Assembly (NCBI RefSeq): GCF_003205195.1
Contig: NZ_QJRY01000011.1
Span: 41,404-105,403 of the forward strand
Length of the DNA: 64,000 nucleotides
Source: Peteryoungia wuzhouensis
GTDB lineage: Bacteria; Pseudomonadota; Alphaproteobacteria; Rhizobiales; Rhizobiaceae
Reading direction: 5' to 3'
The translations under genes were made by a program, and so were the position numbers. This document shows, in pieces, positions 55,604-63,929 of this stretch (its first letter is position 1; every line of letters begins with the position of its first letter). The notes beneath the pieces were generated by a model. The model saw nothing but the letters and a program-made list of their open reading frames with translations, was not told the origin of the DNA and ran no database searches.

Positions 55604-56391
55604 CGCTTGTTCATCCCATTCTGCAGAACGATCGTCGAGGCGATCGGCTTGGCTGCAGGCGCGTGGCGATAAACCGGAACCCCCTTCAGCCAGAGCCGCA
55701 GCGCTTCCCAATGTATCCCCCCCATCACTTTCAGGGTCATCAGGGGATAGGTCACCAGCATGCGCAATAAGCTCGCATCCGACAAGGGGGCGCGTTTGCC
55801 GGAAAAGAGCGCCGTCAATATTGGCCCTTCGCCATCGCTTTCACCAATGTGCACGCCGACCTTCTCATCGGGTGGATTGATGCGGAAATCATAGACGCAG
55901 TCCATGGGCAGGAAGGGCGAGACGTACATTTCCTTCGCACATTGGTGCCTCAAAACCTCCTGCCCCTCCTCGACCGGGATGACATAGGTGTGGCGCTCGT
56001 TGAAGGTGTTGCAGACCTCGTAGAGCACGGCCTGCAATCGACCGTCGCGGTGATGGCAAAAATAGACGGTGAGCGGATTGAAGACGTAGCCGAAGATGCG
56101 GGGATAGCAGAGCATGCGGATCCTCGAACCCTTGGCCTCAAGTCCGGCCGCCTCAAGCCGCCCTTCGACCCATTGCCGCAACTGGCCGACATGACCATCA
56201 CCGTGATCTGCGTCATAGACGGCATATAGGGATCGGCGGTTGTGGCCGAAAAAGCGAAGATCCCGGTCGAGATCCGCGATCTCATCAAGGTCGATCAGCA
56301 GGGAAAACACGCTGTAGCGCAGCTTGTGCTGCCTGGGGCGAGTACGCACATGCACGACATGGCCGGCATAAATGGCAGACTGCAAGCTCAT
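55600..56391 (-). CDS. DUF1365 family protein
   Basis: 263 residues. N-terminus MSLQSAIYAGHVVHVRTRPR, then the family block LCYPRIFGYVFNPLTVYFCH (about 94-113), YEVCNTFNERHTYVIP and KEMYVSPFLPMDCVYDFRIN (about 154-173). DUF1365 proteins nearly always accompany an FAD amine-oxidase-like protein and a Cfa-like methyltransferase. In Rhodobacter one member is, from memory, part of furan fatty acid synthesis. No cofactor motif is obvious. The ATG at 56391 overlaps the previous stop at 56388 by four bases. Confidence 0.9.
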   Translation of the reverse strand: MSLQSAIYAGHVVHVRTRPRQHKLRYSVFSLLIDLDEIADLDRDLRFFGHNRRSLYAVYDADHGDGHVGQLRQWVEGRLEAAGLEAKGSRIRMLCYPRIFGYVFNPLTVYFCHHRDGRLQAVLYEVCNTFNERHTYVIPVEEGQEVLRHQCAKEMYVSPFLPMDCVYDFRINPPDEKVGVHIGESDGEGPILTALFSGKRAPLSDASLLRMLVTYPLMTLKVMGGIHWEALRLWLKGVPVYRHAPAAKPIASTIVLQNGMNKR

Positions 56392-57746
56392 TCGGCCGCC
56401 TCAAGGTGCCGGGTGATGACGATGCGGCCGGACTCGTTTTCGACAGACCAGGGACGGCGTATACCGCCGAGAGCCTCTGCTACCGCAAGGCCGGCCTGCA
56501 GGCCATCCTCATGGAAGCCACTGCCGAAATAGGCGCCGCAATACCAGGTGTTGCGATGGCCCTGGAGCTGCCAGATCTGTTTCTGCGCCCGGATGGCAGC
56601 GGCGTCGAACAGGGGATGTTCGTAGTTAAAGGTCTGGATCACCTTGGCCGGATCGATCGGGCGGCAGGGATTGAGCGTGACAAACAAGGGCGTTTCGGGA
56701 TCGAGGGACTGGAGCTTGTTCATCCAATACGTGACGCAGAGCATTTCGCCGGCTTCATCCTTGCGGCTCGCGACATAGTTCCAGCTCGACCAGACAGATT
56801 TCCGCTTCGGCATCAGGGCTTCATCGGAATGCAGCACGGCGACGTTTGGCGTGTATTGGAAAGCTTCCAGCAGCTGACGCTCCCGCGCATCCGCATCCTG
56901 CAGCAGATCGAGGCTCTGGTTCGCATGGATCGCGAGCACCACGTCGTCGAAGGTCTCGGCATGGCCGTGGATGTCAATCACCTCCACGCCAACAGCCAGG
57001 CGCCGAACATGGGCAACAGCGGTCGACAGGCGGACGGTGCCGCGAAAATCGGCAAGGATGCGCGCGACATATTCGCGGCTGCCGCCTTTCACCGTGCGCC
57101 AGCGCGGGCGATCGGTGAGCGTCAGCAGGCCGTGATTGACGAAGAAGCGGATGAAGGCTTGCAGAGGGTAAAGTCGCATCTCGGACGCCGTGGTCGACCA
57201 GATCGCAGCGCCCATGGGCAGCAGGTGGTCTTCGACGAAGCTATCCGCATAACCGGCGGAGGCGAGGTAGTCTCCAAGCGAGACGCCATCCAGTTCCGGG
57301 CGATCCAACAAGGCAGGCGCTTCACGGTAGAAGCGCAGGATGTCCTTCACCATACGCCAGAAGCGGGGACGGAGAAGATTGGTCTTCTGGCCGAGCAGAC
57401 CGCCGAGGCCAGAGCCTGAATATTCGAAGGCACCATCACCGAGCGAGGCGGCAAAGGACATGTCGGATGCCAGCGTCGGCACGTCGAGATGCTCGAAGAG
57501 CTTTACGAGATTGGGATAGTTGCGATCGTTGTAGACGATGAAGCCGGTATCAACAGGCGTATCCTTGCCGCGCCCCGGCGCCAGGACCGTGTTTGAATGC
57601 CCACCTGGCCGGCCCTCGGTCTCATAAAGTACGACTTCGGCGCTGCGGGAGAGGAGCCAGGCGCAGGACAGGCCAGAGATACCCGACCCAATGACCGCAA
57701 TCTTGCGCTTCCCGCCAAATGCGGCCCTCGTAACGCCAATATCCAT
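56388..57746 (-). CDS. FAD-dependent amine-oxidase-like oxidoreductase (COG2907)
   Basis: 452 residues from ATG 57746 with AAGGGAA about ten bases upstream; earlier in-frame starts lie at or before the predicted transcription start. The FAD Rossmann motif AVIGSGISGLSCAWLL (about 17-32, GxGxxG at 20-25) is followed by YETEGRPGGHSNTV (about 39-52), DTGFIVYNDRNYPNLVKLFE (about 65-84), and C-terminal WYCGAYFGSGFHEDGLQAGL (about 404-423). Related to the monoamine oxidase fold and probably acting as a fatty-acyl desaturase/dehydrogenase in the coupled lipid pathway. First gene of the three-gene minus-strand operon. Confidence 0.88.
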   Translation of the reverse strand: MDIGVTRAAFGGKRKIAVIGSGISGLSCAWLLSRSAEVVLYETEGRPGGHSNTVLAPGRGKDTPVDTGFIVYNDRNYPNLVKLFEHLDVPTLASDMSFAASLGDGAFEYSGSGLGGLLGQKTNLLRPRFWRMVKDILRFYREAPALLDRPELDGVSLGDYLASAGYADSFVEDHLLPMGAAIWSTTASEMRLYPLQAFIRFFVNHGLLTLTDRPRWRTVKGGSREYVARILADFRGTVRLSTAVAHVRRLAVGVEVIDIHGHAETFDDVVLAIHANQSLDLLQDADARERQLLEAFQYTPNVAVLHSDEALMPKRKSVWSSWNYVASRKDEAGEMLCVTYWMNKLQSLDPETPLFVTLNPCRPIDPAKVIQTFNYEHPLFDAAAIRAQKQIWQLQGHRNTWYCGAYFGSGFHEDGLQAGLAVAEALGGIRRPWSVENESGRIVITRHLEAAE

Positions 57747-57788
57747 AAACCACACATTCCCTTGTCGCGAAAATTCTGTTTGCATCTG

Positions 57789-57816
57789 ATTACGCACTAG
57801 GTTGGCCAGTGGATCG
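57789..57816 (-). promoter_or_regulatory. ECF (RpoE-type) promoter of the FAD oxidoreductase operon
   Basis: On the minus strand: CGATCC (57816-57811), 16-nt spacer, CGTAAT (57794-57789). It resembles the ECF11/RpoE consensus TGATCC-N16/17-CGTA. Expected transcript start near 57782, about 36 nt before ATG 57746. Confidence 0.6.
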
Positions 57817-57842
57817 ACCGAAGCTAATAAATTCGTCACGGG

Positions 57843-57870
57843 TGATCCGATTTTCCGGCCTCGGCGTAGT
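57843..57870 (+). promoter_or_regulatory. ECF (RpoE-type) autoregulatory promoter of rpoE
   Basis: TGATCC (57843-57848), 16-nt spacer, CGTAGT (57865-57870). Same spacing and hexamers as the divergent promoter 27 nt away. Predicted start near 57877, leading into the rpoE start at 57986. Confidence 0.65.
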
Positions 57871-57985
57871 CGGCTTCATGATCAACATGATTCCCATGCA
57901 GGCCGATGCGTGCCACAGTGGTCCCGGGCGTAACGCACGGCAGACTGCCGTGGCCAAGCCCCAGCGAGGGATAAGAAACGTTTCG

Positions 57986-58555
57986 ATGACCGGATCGGTT
58001 GATGAGTTAGAGCCGCATAATTTCTCGCAACTCCTGGCTTCCGTCGGTCGTGATCGTGATGTCGAAGCGTTCGAGACAATCTTCAAGCATTATGGCCCCA
58101 AGGTGCGTGCCTATATGGCAAAGCTCGCGCGTGACGGGCAGGCCGCCGAAGAACTGATGCAAGAGACCATGCTTGCCGTCTGGAACAAGGCGGCGCAGTT
58201 TGACCCTTCACGCGGAAACGTCTCAAGCTGGATCTTCACCATTGCGCGCAACCAGCGCATCGACGCCTTCCGCCGCGCCAGGCGTCCGGTGTTCGATCCG
58301 TCGGACCCGGCCTTCGTCCCCGACGATGTGCCAGCCGCAGATATCGAATTCGAAGGGCGCCAGGAAGCAGATCGTCTGCGGCGCGCCATGGAAACCCTAC
58401 CACCCGAACAACTCGAACTCCTCAAAATGTCATTCTACAGAGAAGCATCCCACAGCATGATTGCAGCCGAACTCGGCCTGCCGATGGGAACCGTCAAATC
58501 GCGGATCCGCCTGGCGTTTGCCAAGCTGCGCGCAGCGCTGGAGGAGCGGGCATGA
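57986..58555 (+). CDS. rpoE: ECF RNA polymerase sigma factor RpoE (ChrR-partnered, ECF11 group)
   Basis: 189 residues from ATG 57986; a longer reading frame upstream would cross the ECF promoter. Sigma region 2 contains FETIFKHYGPKVRAYMAKLA (about 29-48) and MLAVWNKAAQFDPSRGNVSS (about 62-81). Region 4 contains LPPEQLELLKMSFYREASHS (about 138-157) and the HTH IAAELGLPMGTVKSRIRLAF. Its stop overlaps chrR's ATG (ATGA). In Rhodobacter this sigma factor directs the singlet oxygen response; here the partner and promoter pattern agree. It likely transcribes itself and the divergent lipid operon. Confidence 0.92.
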   Translation: MTGSVDELEPHNFSQLLASVGRDRDVEAFETIFKHYGPKVRAYMAKLARDGQAAEELMQETMLAVWNKAAQFDPSRGNVSSWIFTIARNQRIDAFRRARRPVFDPSDPAFVPDDVPAADIEFEGRQEADRLRRAMETLPPEQLELLKMSFYREASHSMIAAELGLPMGTVKSRIRLAFAKLRAALEERA

Positions 58556-59226
58556 CGCTCCAGGTTCAACACCATATCAGCGACGAGCTGTTGCTCGATT
58601 TTGCCAGCGGCACGCTTGCGGAAGGCTGGAGCATAGCCGTTGCCACGCATCTGGCGCTGTGCCCCAGTTGCCGCAACCGGCTGTCCTTCATGGAACATGC
58701 CGGCGGCGAATTGTTGGAGGCTGTCGACATCGATCAAACATCCAGCGCAACAGACAGCTGGCAGGCGATGAAGCGCAGGCTTGCCGCAGAGACGGACAAG
58801 CCGGCGGCTCAGGCGAAGCCTCGTGCGGCCGCTGCCAACGATGCGGTGTTGCCGGAGCCCTTGCGGTCATATCTCGGCGCCGACGTGGACGGGCTGAAGT
58901 GGCGGGCGCTCGGACGTGGCGCCTATCATATTCCGATCAAGACCGGCGACACAGAGAGCCAAGTGCGGCTTTTGAGGATCCCGGCTGGCAAGCCCGTTCC
59001 GGAGCATTCTCACGGTGGACGCGAACTGACGCTGGTACTCAAGGGCGCCTTCACCGATGGCTCGAGCGTCTTCCGGCGTGGGGATCTGGAAGAAGCAGAC
59101 GAGACGCTGACGCACCAGCCGGTGGCGACGCCGGAGGAGGATTGCATCTGTCTGGCCGTCACCGACGCGCCGCTCAAGTTCAAGAGTCTGATCGTCAGGC
59201 TGGTGCAACCCGTTCTCGGGATATGA
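58552..59226 (+). CDS. chrR: zinc-dependent anti-sigma factor ChrR
   Basis: 224 residues. The N-terminal ZAS domain has His7/His8, His33-x3-Cys37-x2-Cys40. The C-terminal cupin has His152-x-His154-x3-Glu158 in PEHSHGGRELTLVLKG, His188, and the Cys198-x-Cys200 pair, all equivalent to residues needed for singlet oxygen sensing in Rhodobacter ChrR. It holds RpoE inactive and releases it on singlet oxygen or organic peroxide damage. Start at 58552 overlaps rpoE by four bases, giving 1:1 coupling. Confidence 0.93.
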   Translation: MTLQVQHHISDELLLDFASGTLAEGWSIAVATHLALCPSCRNRLSFMEHAGGELLEAVDIDQTSSATDSWQAMKRRLAAETDKPAAQAKPRAAAANDAVLPEPLRSYLGADVDGLKWRALGRGAYHIPIKTGDTESQVRLLRIPAGKPVPEHSHGGRELTLVLKGAFTDGSSVFRRGDLEEADETLTHQPVATPEEDCICLAVTDAPLKFKSLIVRLVQPVLGI

Positions 59227-59265
59227 ACCCGGCAGGCTTATACCTGCCCTTCACGGAGATGACGA

Positions 59266-59667
59266 ATGACCTATCTGATCGCCTATGTGTCGACGGCCGT
59301 CGTCTTCTTTGCACTCGACTACGTGTGGCTTACACGCGTTGCGATCGGATTTTACCGGCAGAATATCGGCGAGCTTCTGCTCGCCACGCCGAATTTCGCG
59401 GCGGCTGGGATTTTCTACCTCTTCTATGTTGTGGGCCTCGTCTATTTTGCCGTGATGCCAGCGCTCACGGCAAACAGCGTGCTAACGGCGCTGCTGCATG
59501 GGGCTCTCCTCGGCCTGCTCGCCTATGGCACCTATGACATGACCAATCTGGCAACGCTCAAGGGCTGGTCGCTTTCGGTCAGCCTCGTCGACATGGCCTG
59601 GGGTGCGGTTCTCTCCGCAACGGCTTCTGCCGCCGGCTATCTCGTCGTTTCGCGTTACGCCGCCTGA
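59266..59667 (+). CDS. DUF2177 membrane protein
   Basis: 133 residues with four membrane helices. Landmarks: FFALDYVWLTRVAIGFYRQN (about 14-33), GIFYLFYVVGLVYFAVMPAL (about 48-67), and LLAYGTYDMTNLATLKGWSL (about 85-104). DUF2177 genes occur in RpoE-ChrR regulons. A 39-nt gap after chrR with GGAG-type sequence suggests co-transcription. Function unknown. Confidence 0.9.
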   Translation: MTYLIAYVSTAVVFFALDYVWLTRVAIGFYRQNIGELLLATPNFAAAGIFYLFYVVGLVYFAVMPALTANSVLTALLHGALLGLLAYGTYDMTNLATLKGWSLSVSLVDMAWGAVLSATASAAGYLVVSRYAA

Positions 59668-59706
59668 CGACTGGCGGGCGCCGCCTGGCCGCCCTATGTT
59701 TCCTCC

Positions 59707-60720
59707 ATGATCAAACCGGACCTCCTGCTGCATCCGACGCCGGGCGGGCTTTATTGCCCCATGGGCGATTTTTACGTCGATCCGGTGCGGCCGGTCGGGC
59801 GCGCACTGATTACCCATGGCCATTCCGACCACGCGCGCTCGGGGCATTCGCATGTGCTGGCGACGCGCCAGACGCTCGACATCATGGCGATCCGCTATGG
59901 CGTCGATTTTGCCGGGTCGTCGCAGGCTGCCGGATTTGGCGAGACGGTTGATGTCAACGGGATTTCCGTGCGGTTTCATCCGGCAGGTCATGTTCTCGGA
60001 TCGGCGCAGATCGAGATCGAAAAGGATGGTACACGCATCGTTGTCTCCGGTGATTACAAGCGGGGCGTAGATCCGACCTGTGCCAGCTTCGAACCCGTGC
60101 CCTGCGATGTGTTCATCACCGAGGCGACGTTTGGTCTGCCGGTCTTTCATCATCCGCCACCTTCCGGCGAAATCGAGAAGCTTCTGACGTCGCTGCGGCA
60201 ATTTCCGGAGCGCAGCCACCTGATCGGGGCCTATGCGCTCGGCAAGGCGCAGCGGGTGATCTCGCTCATTCGCCGCGGAGGCTATGACCAGCCAATCTAC
60301 ATCCATGGCTCACTCGCCAAGCTCTGCGACTACTACGAGAGCCAGGGCGTCGATCTTGGAGAACTGCGGCCGGCAACGACCGAGGACAAGAAGTCCGGGA
60401 GCCTGAAGGGCGCCGTGGTGATCGGGCCGCCGTCAGCCTTCAACGATCGTTGGGCGCGGCGGTTCGAAGACCCACTGCCAATCTTTGCCTCCGGCTGGAT
60501 GATGGTGCGCCAGCGCGCCAAGCAGCGCGGGGTGGAGTTGCCGCTCGTGATTTCCGACCATTGCGACTGGCCGGAACTGTTGGACACCATCCGCGAGGTT
60601 GGGCCGCAAGAGGTCTGGGTCACGCATGGGCGTGAGGAAGCGCTGGTGCGGTGGTGCGAGCTTTCGGGCATTGCGGCGCGGCCGCTGCATCTCGTTGGCT
60701 ACGAAGACGAGGGGGATTGA
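59707..60720 (+). CDS. ligase-associated DNA exonuclease (metallo-beta-lactamase / beta-CASP fold)
   Basis: 337 residues. The MBL metal motif HGHSDH is at 37-42 and the second site HPAGHVLGSAQIEIE (about 97-111) follows. Later landmarks are YALGKAQRVISL (about 178-189) and VISDHCDWPELLDTIREV (about 281-298). This is the bacterial exonuclease (TIGR04122-like) normally paired with an ATP-dependent DNA ligase. Only 3 nt separate it from the ligase gene. The other usual partners, an Lhr-like helicase and a small phosphoesterase, are not in this window. Confidence 0.9.
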   Translation: MIKPDLLLHPTPGGLYCPMGDFYVDPVRPVGRALITHGHSDHARSGHSHVLATRQTLDIMAIRYGVDFAGSSQAAGFGETVDVNGISVRFHPAGHVLGSAQIEIEKDGTRIVVSGDYKRGVDPTCASFEPVPCDVFITEATFGLPVFHHPPPSGEIEKLLTSLRQFPERSHLIGAYALGKAQRVISLIRRGGYDQPIYIHGSLAKLCDYYESQGVDLGELRPATTEDKKSGSLKGAVVIGPPSAFNDRWARRFEDPLPIFASGWMMVRQRAKQRGVELPLVISDHCDWPELLDTIREVGPQEVWVTHGREEALVRWCELSGIAARPLHLVGYEDEGD

Positions 60721-60723
60721 GCA

Positions 60724-62334
60724 ATGAAGGCCTTTGCCAATCTTCTCGACCGCCTGGTGCTGACGCCGAGCCGCAATGGCAAGCTCACCCTGCTCGTCGA
60801 TTATTTCAAGTCGACACCGGACCCGGACCGCGGTTATGCGCTGGCGGCGCTGACGGAGGGGCTTGATATCAAGGGCGTGAAGCCAGCCCTGCTCAAGGAA
60901 CTGGTGCTGGAACGCATGGATCCGGTGCTGTTCCAATATTCCTACGACTATGTGGGAGATCTCGCCGAGACGATATCGCTGGTGTGGGAGCCGTCCGACA
61001 CTCAGGTCGTGACGGACGCGGACGATCGACTGTCGACGATCGTGGAGCGGTTGCAGCGTCTGGGGCGGAGCGAAACGCGCGGGTTGATGCGGGCCCTGCT
61101 CGACCGGCTGGATACGTCAGAGCGCTTTGCGCTGATCAAGCTGGTGACGGGAGGTTTGCGAATCGGAGTTTCGGCGCGGCTGACGAAGCAGGCGTTGTCG
61201 ATTTTCGGCAACAAGGATGTGACCGAGATCGAGAGCCTGTGGCATGGGCTGAAGCCACCCTATCTCGATCTCTTTGCCTGGCTGGAGGACCGCACGGACA
61301 AGCCGATCCTGGCAACACCGGCGATCTTTCATTCGGTGATGCTGTCGACGCCGATCGAGGACCGGGACATTGCCACGCTCGACCCAGTGGATTTCGCTGC
61401 CGAGTGGAAATGGGACGGCATCCGCGTGCAGCTCTCGTGTGCGGGCGGGCGCAACCGGCTCTATTCGCGTTCGGGCGATGACATCTCAAATGCCTTCCCG
61501 GACATTACCGAGGCGGCGCGGTTCGAAGGGGTGATCGACGGCGAACTGCTGGTCGGCGGGACCTCGCGAACGAATGCGCCGACGCGCACATTTTCCGACC
61601 TGCAGCAGCGGCTGAACCGGAAGACGGTGACGGCGCGGATGCTGGAGGAGTATCCGGTCTTCATCCGGGCCTATGACATTCTCTTCGATGGGGCCGAGGA
61701 TGTTCGACCCGAAGGTTTCCTCGCCAGAAGGGACCGCCTAACCACCCTGATCGAGCGGCAGGTGCCTGATCGGTTCGACCTGTCGCCGCTGGTGCCCTTT
61801 TCGAGCTGGGAGGAACTGGAGCGGCTCAGGGCAGACCCACCCGATCCCGTCATCGAAGGGATCATGCTGAAGCGATACGACAGCGTCTATCAGGCGGGGC
61901 GCGTCAAGGGGCCGTGGTTCAAGTGGAAGCGTGACCCGATGAATGCCGATGCGGTGCTGATGTATGCGCAGCGCGGACATGGGAAGCGGTCGAGCTATTA
62001 TTCCGATTTCACCTTCGGGGTGTGGACGGCCGTTCCGGGCGAAGGTGATGTGCTGGTTCCGGTTGGAAAAGCCTATTTCGGCTTTACCGATGAGGAGCTG
62101 GAGGTTCTGGATCGCTTCGTGCGCAACAATACCGTCGAGCGCTTCGGCCCGGTCCGCAGCCTCAGGGCTGAGCCGGAGCACGGTTTCGTGGTCGAGGTGG
62201 CCTTCGAAGGGCTGGCGCGGTCAACGCGGCACAAATCGGGAATTGCGATGCGCTTCCCGCGCATTGCGCGGCTGAGGCAAGACAAGCTGCCGAAGGATGC
62301 CGATCGGCTGGAGACGCTGGTCGCCATGCTTTGA
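60724..62334 (+). CDS. ATP-dependent DNA ligase (cisplatin/LigC-like bacterial type)
   Basis: 536 residues. A helical N-terminal DNA-binding domain (about 1-205) is followed by an adenylation domain with the active-site Lys229 in AEWKWDGIRVQL and a SRSGDDISNAFPDI motif (about 252-265), FIRAYDILFDG (about 315) and EGIMLKRYDS (about 378-387) plus KGPWFKWKRDP (about 397-407). A C-terminal OB-fold ends the protein. It seals nicks with ATP; with the exonuclease it forms a DNA repair pair. Length agrees with the family. Convergent with glpK. Confidence 0.92.
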   Translation: MKAFANLLDRLVLTPSRNGKLTLLVDYFKSTPDPDRGYALAALTEGLDIKGVKPALLKELVLERMDPVLFQYSYDYVGDLAETISLVWEPSDTQVVTDADDRLSTIVERLQRLGRSETRGLMRALLDRLDTSERFALIKLVTGGLRIGVSARLTKQALSIFGNKDVTEIESLWHGLKPPYLDLFAWLEDRTDKPILATPAIFHSVMLSTPIEDRDIATLDPVDFAAEWKWDGIRVQLSCAGGRNRLYSRSGDDISNAFPDITEAARFEGVIDGELLVGGTSRTNAPTRTFSDLQQRLNRKTVTARMLEEYPVFIRAYDILFDGAEDVRPEGFLARRDRLTTLIERQVPDRFDLSPLVPFSSWEELERLRADPPDPVIEGIMLKRYDSVYQAGRVKGPWFKWKRDPMNADAVLMYAQRGHGKRSSYYSDFTFGVWTAVPGEGDVLVPVGKAYFGFTDEELEVLDRFVRNNTVERFGPVRSLRAEPEHGFVVEVAFEGLARSTRHKSGIAMRFPRIARLRQDKLPKDADRLETLVAML

Positions 62335-62355
62335 CGACCGGCGTGTTTTCCAGGC

Positions 62356-63849
62356 TCAGCGGCTGGTGAGGCAGCGCGAGACGCTGTCTTGCCAGCCGGC
62401 GATGGCAGCTTCCCGTTCGCCCGTTGCCATTGATGGCTCGAAGCGGCGATCGCGCTTCCAGGTGGCGGCGAAGCCGGCCTGGTCGGGCCAGAGACCGGCA
62501 CGGGAGCCGGCAAGCCATGCAGCGCCCAAGACTGTGGTTTCAAGGACGACGGGGCGGTCGACCGGGGCGGCCAGGATGTCGGCGAGGCGCTGCATCGTCC
62601 AGTCGGAGGCAACCATGCCGCCATCGACGCGCAGAACCGTCTTGGAGCTGGCGCCCGTCCAGTCCTTCTTCATCGCTTCCAGGAGGTCATGGGTCTGGTA
62701 GGCGACGCTTTCGAGCACGGCGCGGGCGAATTCGGCAGGGCCGGTGCCGCGGGTCAGGCCGAAGATCGCGCCGCGTGCATCGGGATCCCAATAGGGTGCG
62801 CCGAGGCCGGTAAAGGCAGGCACGAGATAGACGCGCTGGTTCGGGTCTGCCTTGCTGGCGAGTGCATCGGTTTCCGAGGCGACCTTGACGAAGCCCATCT
62901 CGTCGCGGAGCCATTGCACGGCAGCACCGGCGATGAAGATGGAGCCTTCGAGCGCATAGGTGGTCTTGCCGTTCAGGCGGTAGGCGATCGTGCTCAAGAG
63001 ACGGTTCGACGACGTGACTCGGTCGGTGCCGGTGTTCAGCAGCGCGAAGCAGCCCGTGCCATACGTGGACTTCATCATGCCCGGTTCGAAGCAGGCATTG
63101 CCAATGACGGCGGCCTGCTGATCGCCGGCGACGCCGAGGATCGGGATTTCGGCGCCGAGCACGGCCTTGTCGGTGATGCCGAAATCGTCGGCGCAGTCCT
63201 TGACCTCGGGCAGCATGGCGCGTGGGATATCGAGGATCGAGAGAAGCTCGTCATCAAAGCGGTTTTTGCCGATGTCGTAGATCAGGGTGCGCGAGGCGTT
63301 GGTGGCGTCGGTGGCATGCACCTTGCCGCCGGTTAGCTTGAAGATGAGCCAGCTATCGACCGTGCCGAAGCAGATCTCGCCCTTGCCGGCGCGCGTCTTC
63401 AGGCCGTCAACATTCTTCAGAAGCCAGGAGAGCTTGGTGCCGGAGAAATAAGGATCGAGCAGCAGGCCGGTCTTCTCGGTGAAGAGCGCTTCCAGGCCCT
63501 TGTGCTTCAGCTCGTCGCAGAAGCGGGCGGTGCGGCGGTCCTGCCAGACAATGGCACGATGCACAGGCTTGCCGGTGTTGCGATCCCAGACGACGACGGT
63601 TTCGCGCTGATTGGTGATGCCGATCGCGGTGATATCGGCAATCGTAATCTTTGCAGCAGTGAGAGCCTTGTCGATCGTCGCGAGCACACTCTGCCAGATC
63701 TCGTCCGCATCATGTTCGACCCAGCCGGAATCCGGAAAATGCTGGGTGAACTCCTGCTGGGCGACGCCGACGATATGCATCGCGTGGTCGAAGATCATCG
63801 AGCGGGTCGAGGTGGTGCCCTGGTCGATGGCCAGAATGTAGCCGCTCAT
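62356..63849 (-). CDS. glpK: glycerol kinase
   Basis: 497 residues. FGGY kinase motifs: N-terminal [20 protein letters not shown] (about 5-24), the [20 protein letters not shown] segment (about 31-50), the FGGY signature region [11 protein letters not shown] (about 263-273), and a late [13 protein letters not shown] (about 451-463). It phosphorylates glycerol to sn-glycerol-3-P. Start codon with AAGGGAG upstream. It is the last gene of a minus-strand series led by a binding protein, agreeing with the rhizobial glp operon order (transporter genes, then glpK). Confidence 0.96.
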   Translation of the reverse strand: MSGYILAIDQGTTSTRSMIFDHAMHIVGVAQQEFTQHFPDSGWVEHDADEIWQSVLATIDKALTAAKITIADITAIGITNQRETVVVWDRNTGKPVHRAIVWQDRRTARFCDELKHKGLEALFTEKTGLLLDPYFSGTKLSWLLKNVDGLKTRAGKGEICFGTVDSWLIFKLTGGKVHATDATNASRTLIYDIGKNRFDDELLSILDIPRAMLPEVKDCADDFGITDKAVLGAEIPILGVAGDQQAAVIGNACFEPGMMKSTYGTGCFALLNTGTDRVTSSNRLLSTIAYRLNGKTTYALEGSIFIAGAAVQWLRDEMGFVKVASETDALASKADPNQRVYLVPAFTGLGAPYWDPDARGAIFGLTRGTGPAEFARAVLESVAYQTHDLLEAMKKDWTGASSKTVLRVDGGMVASDWTMQRLADILAAPVDRPVVLETTVLGAAWLAGSRAGLWPDQAGFAATWKRDRRFEPSMATGEREAAIAGWQDSVSRCLTSR

Positions 63850-63875
63850 CCGTCTGAAACTCCCTTATAGAAGAA

Positions 63876-63900
63876 GCCGGGGCGTAGATATCGCCCCGGC
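63876..63900. terminator. perfect 9-bp hairpin between glpV-like gene and glpK
   Basis: GCCGGGGCG / CGCCCCGGC around TAGATAT. On the minus strand it is followed by TTCTTCTATA, so it may act as a partial terminator or stability element that lowers glpK relative to the binding protein. Confidence 0.5.
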
Positions 63901-63929
63901 GGTTGTCAATGATCAGAGACTGATCCGGA

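Noticed and set aside
57809..57985. Longer RpoE reading frame starting at 57809
   Set aside because: It would start upstream of the ECF promoter and the extra residues lack sigma factor similarity.
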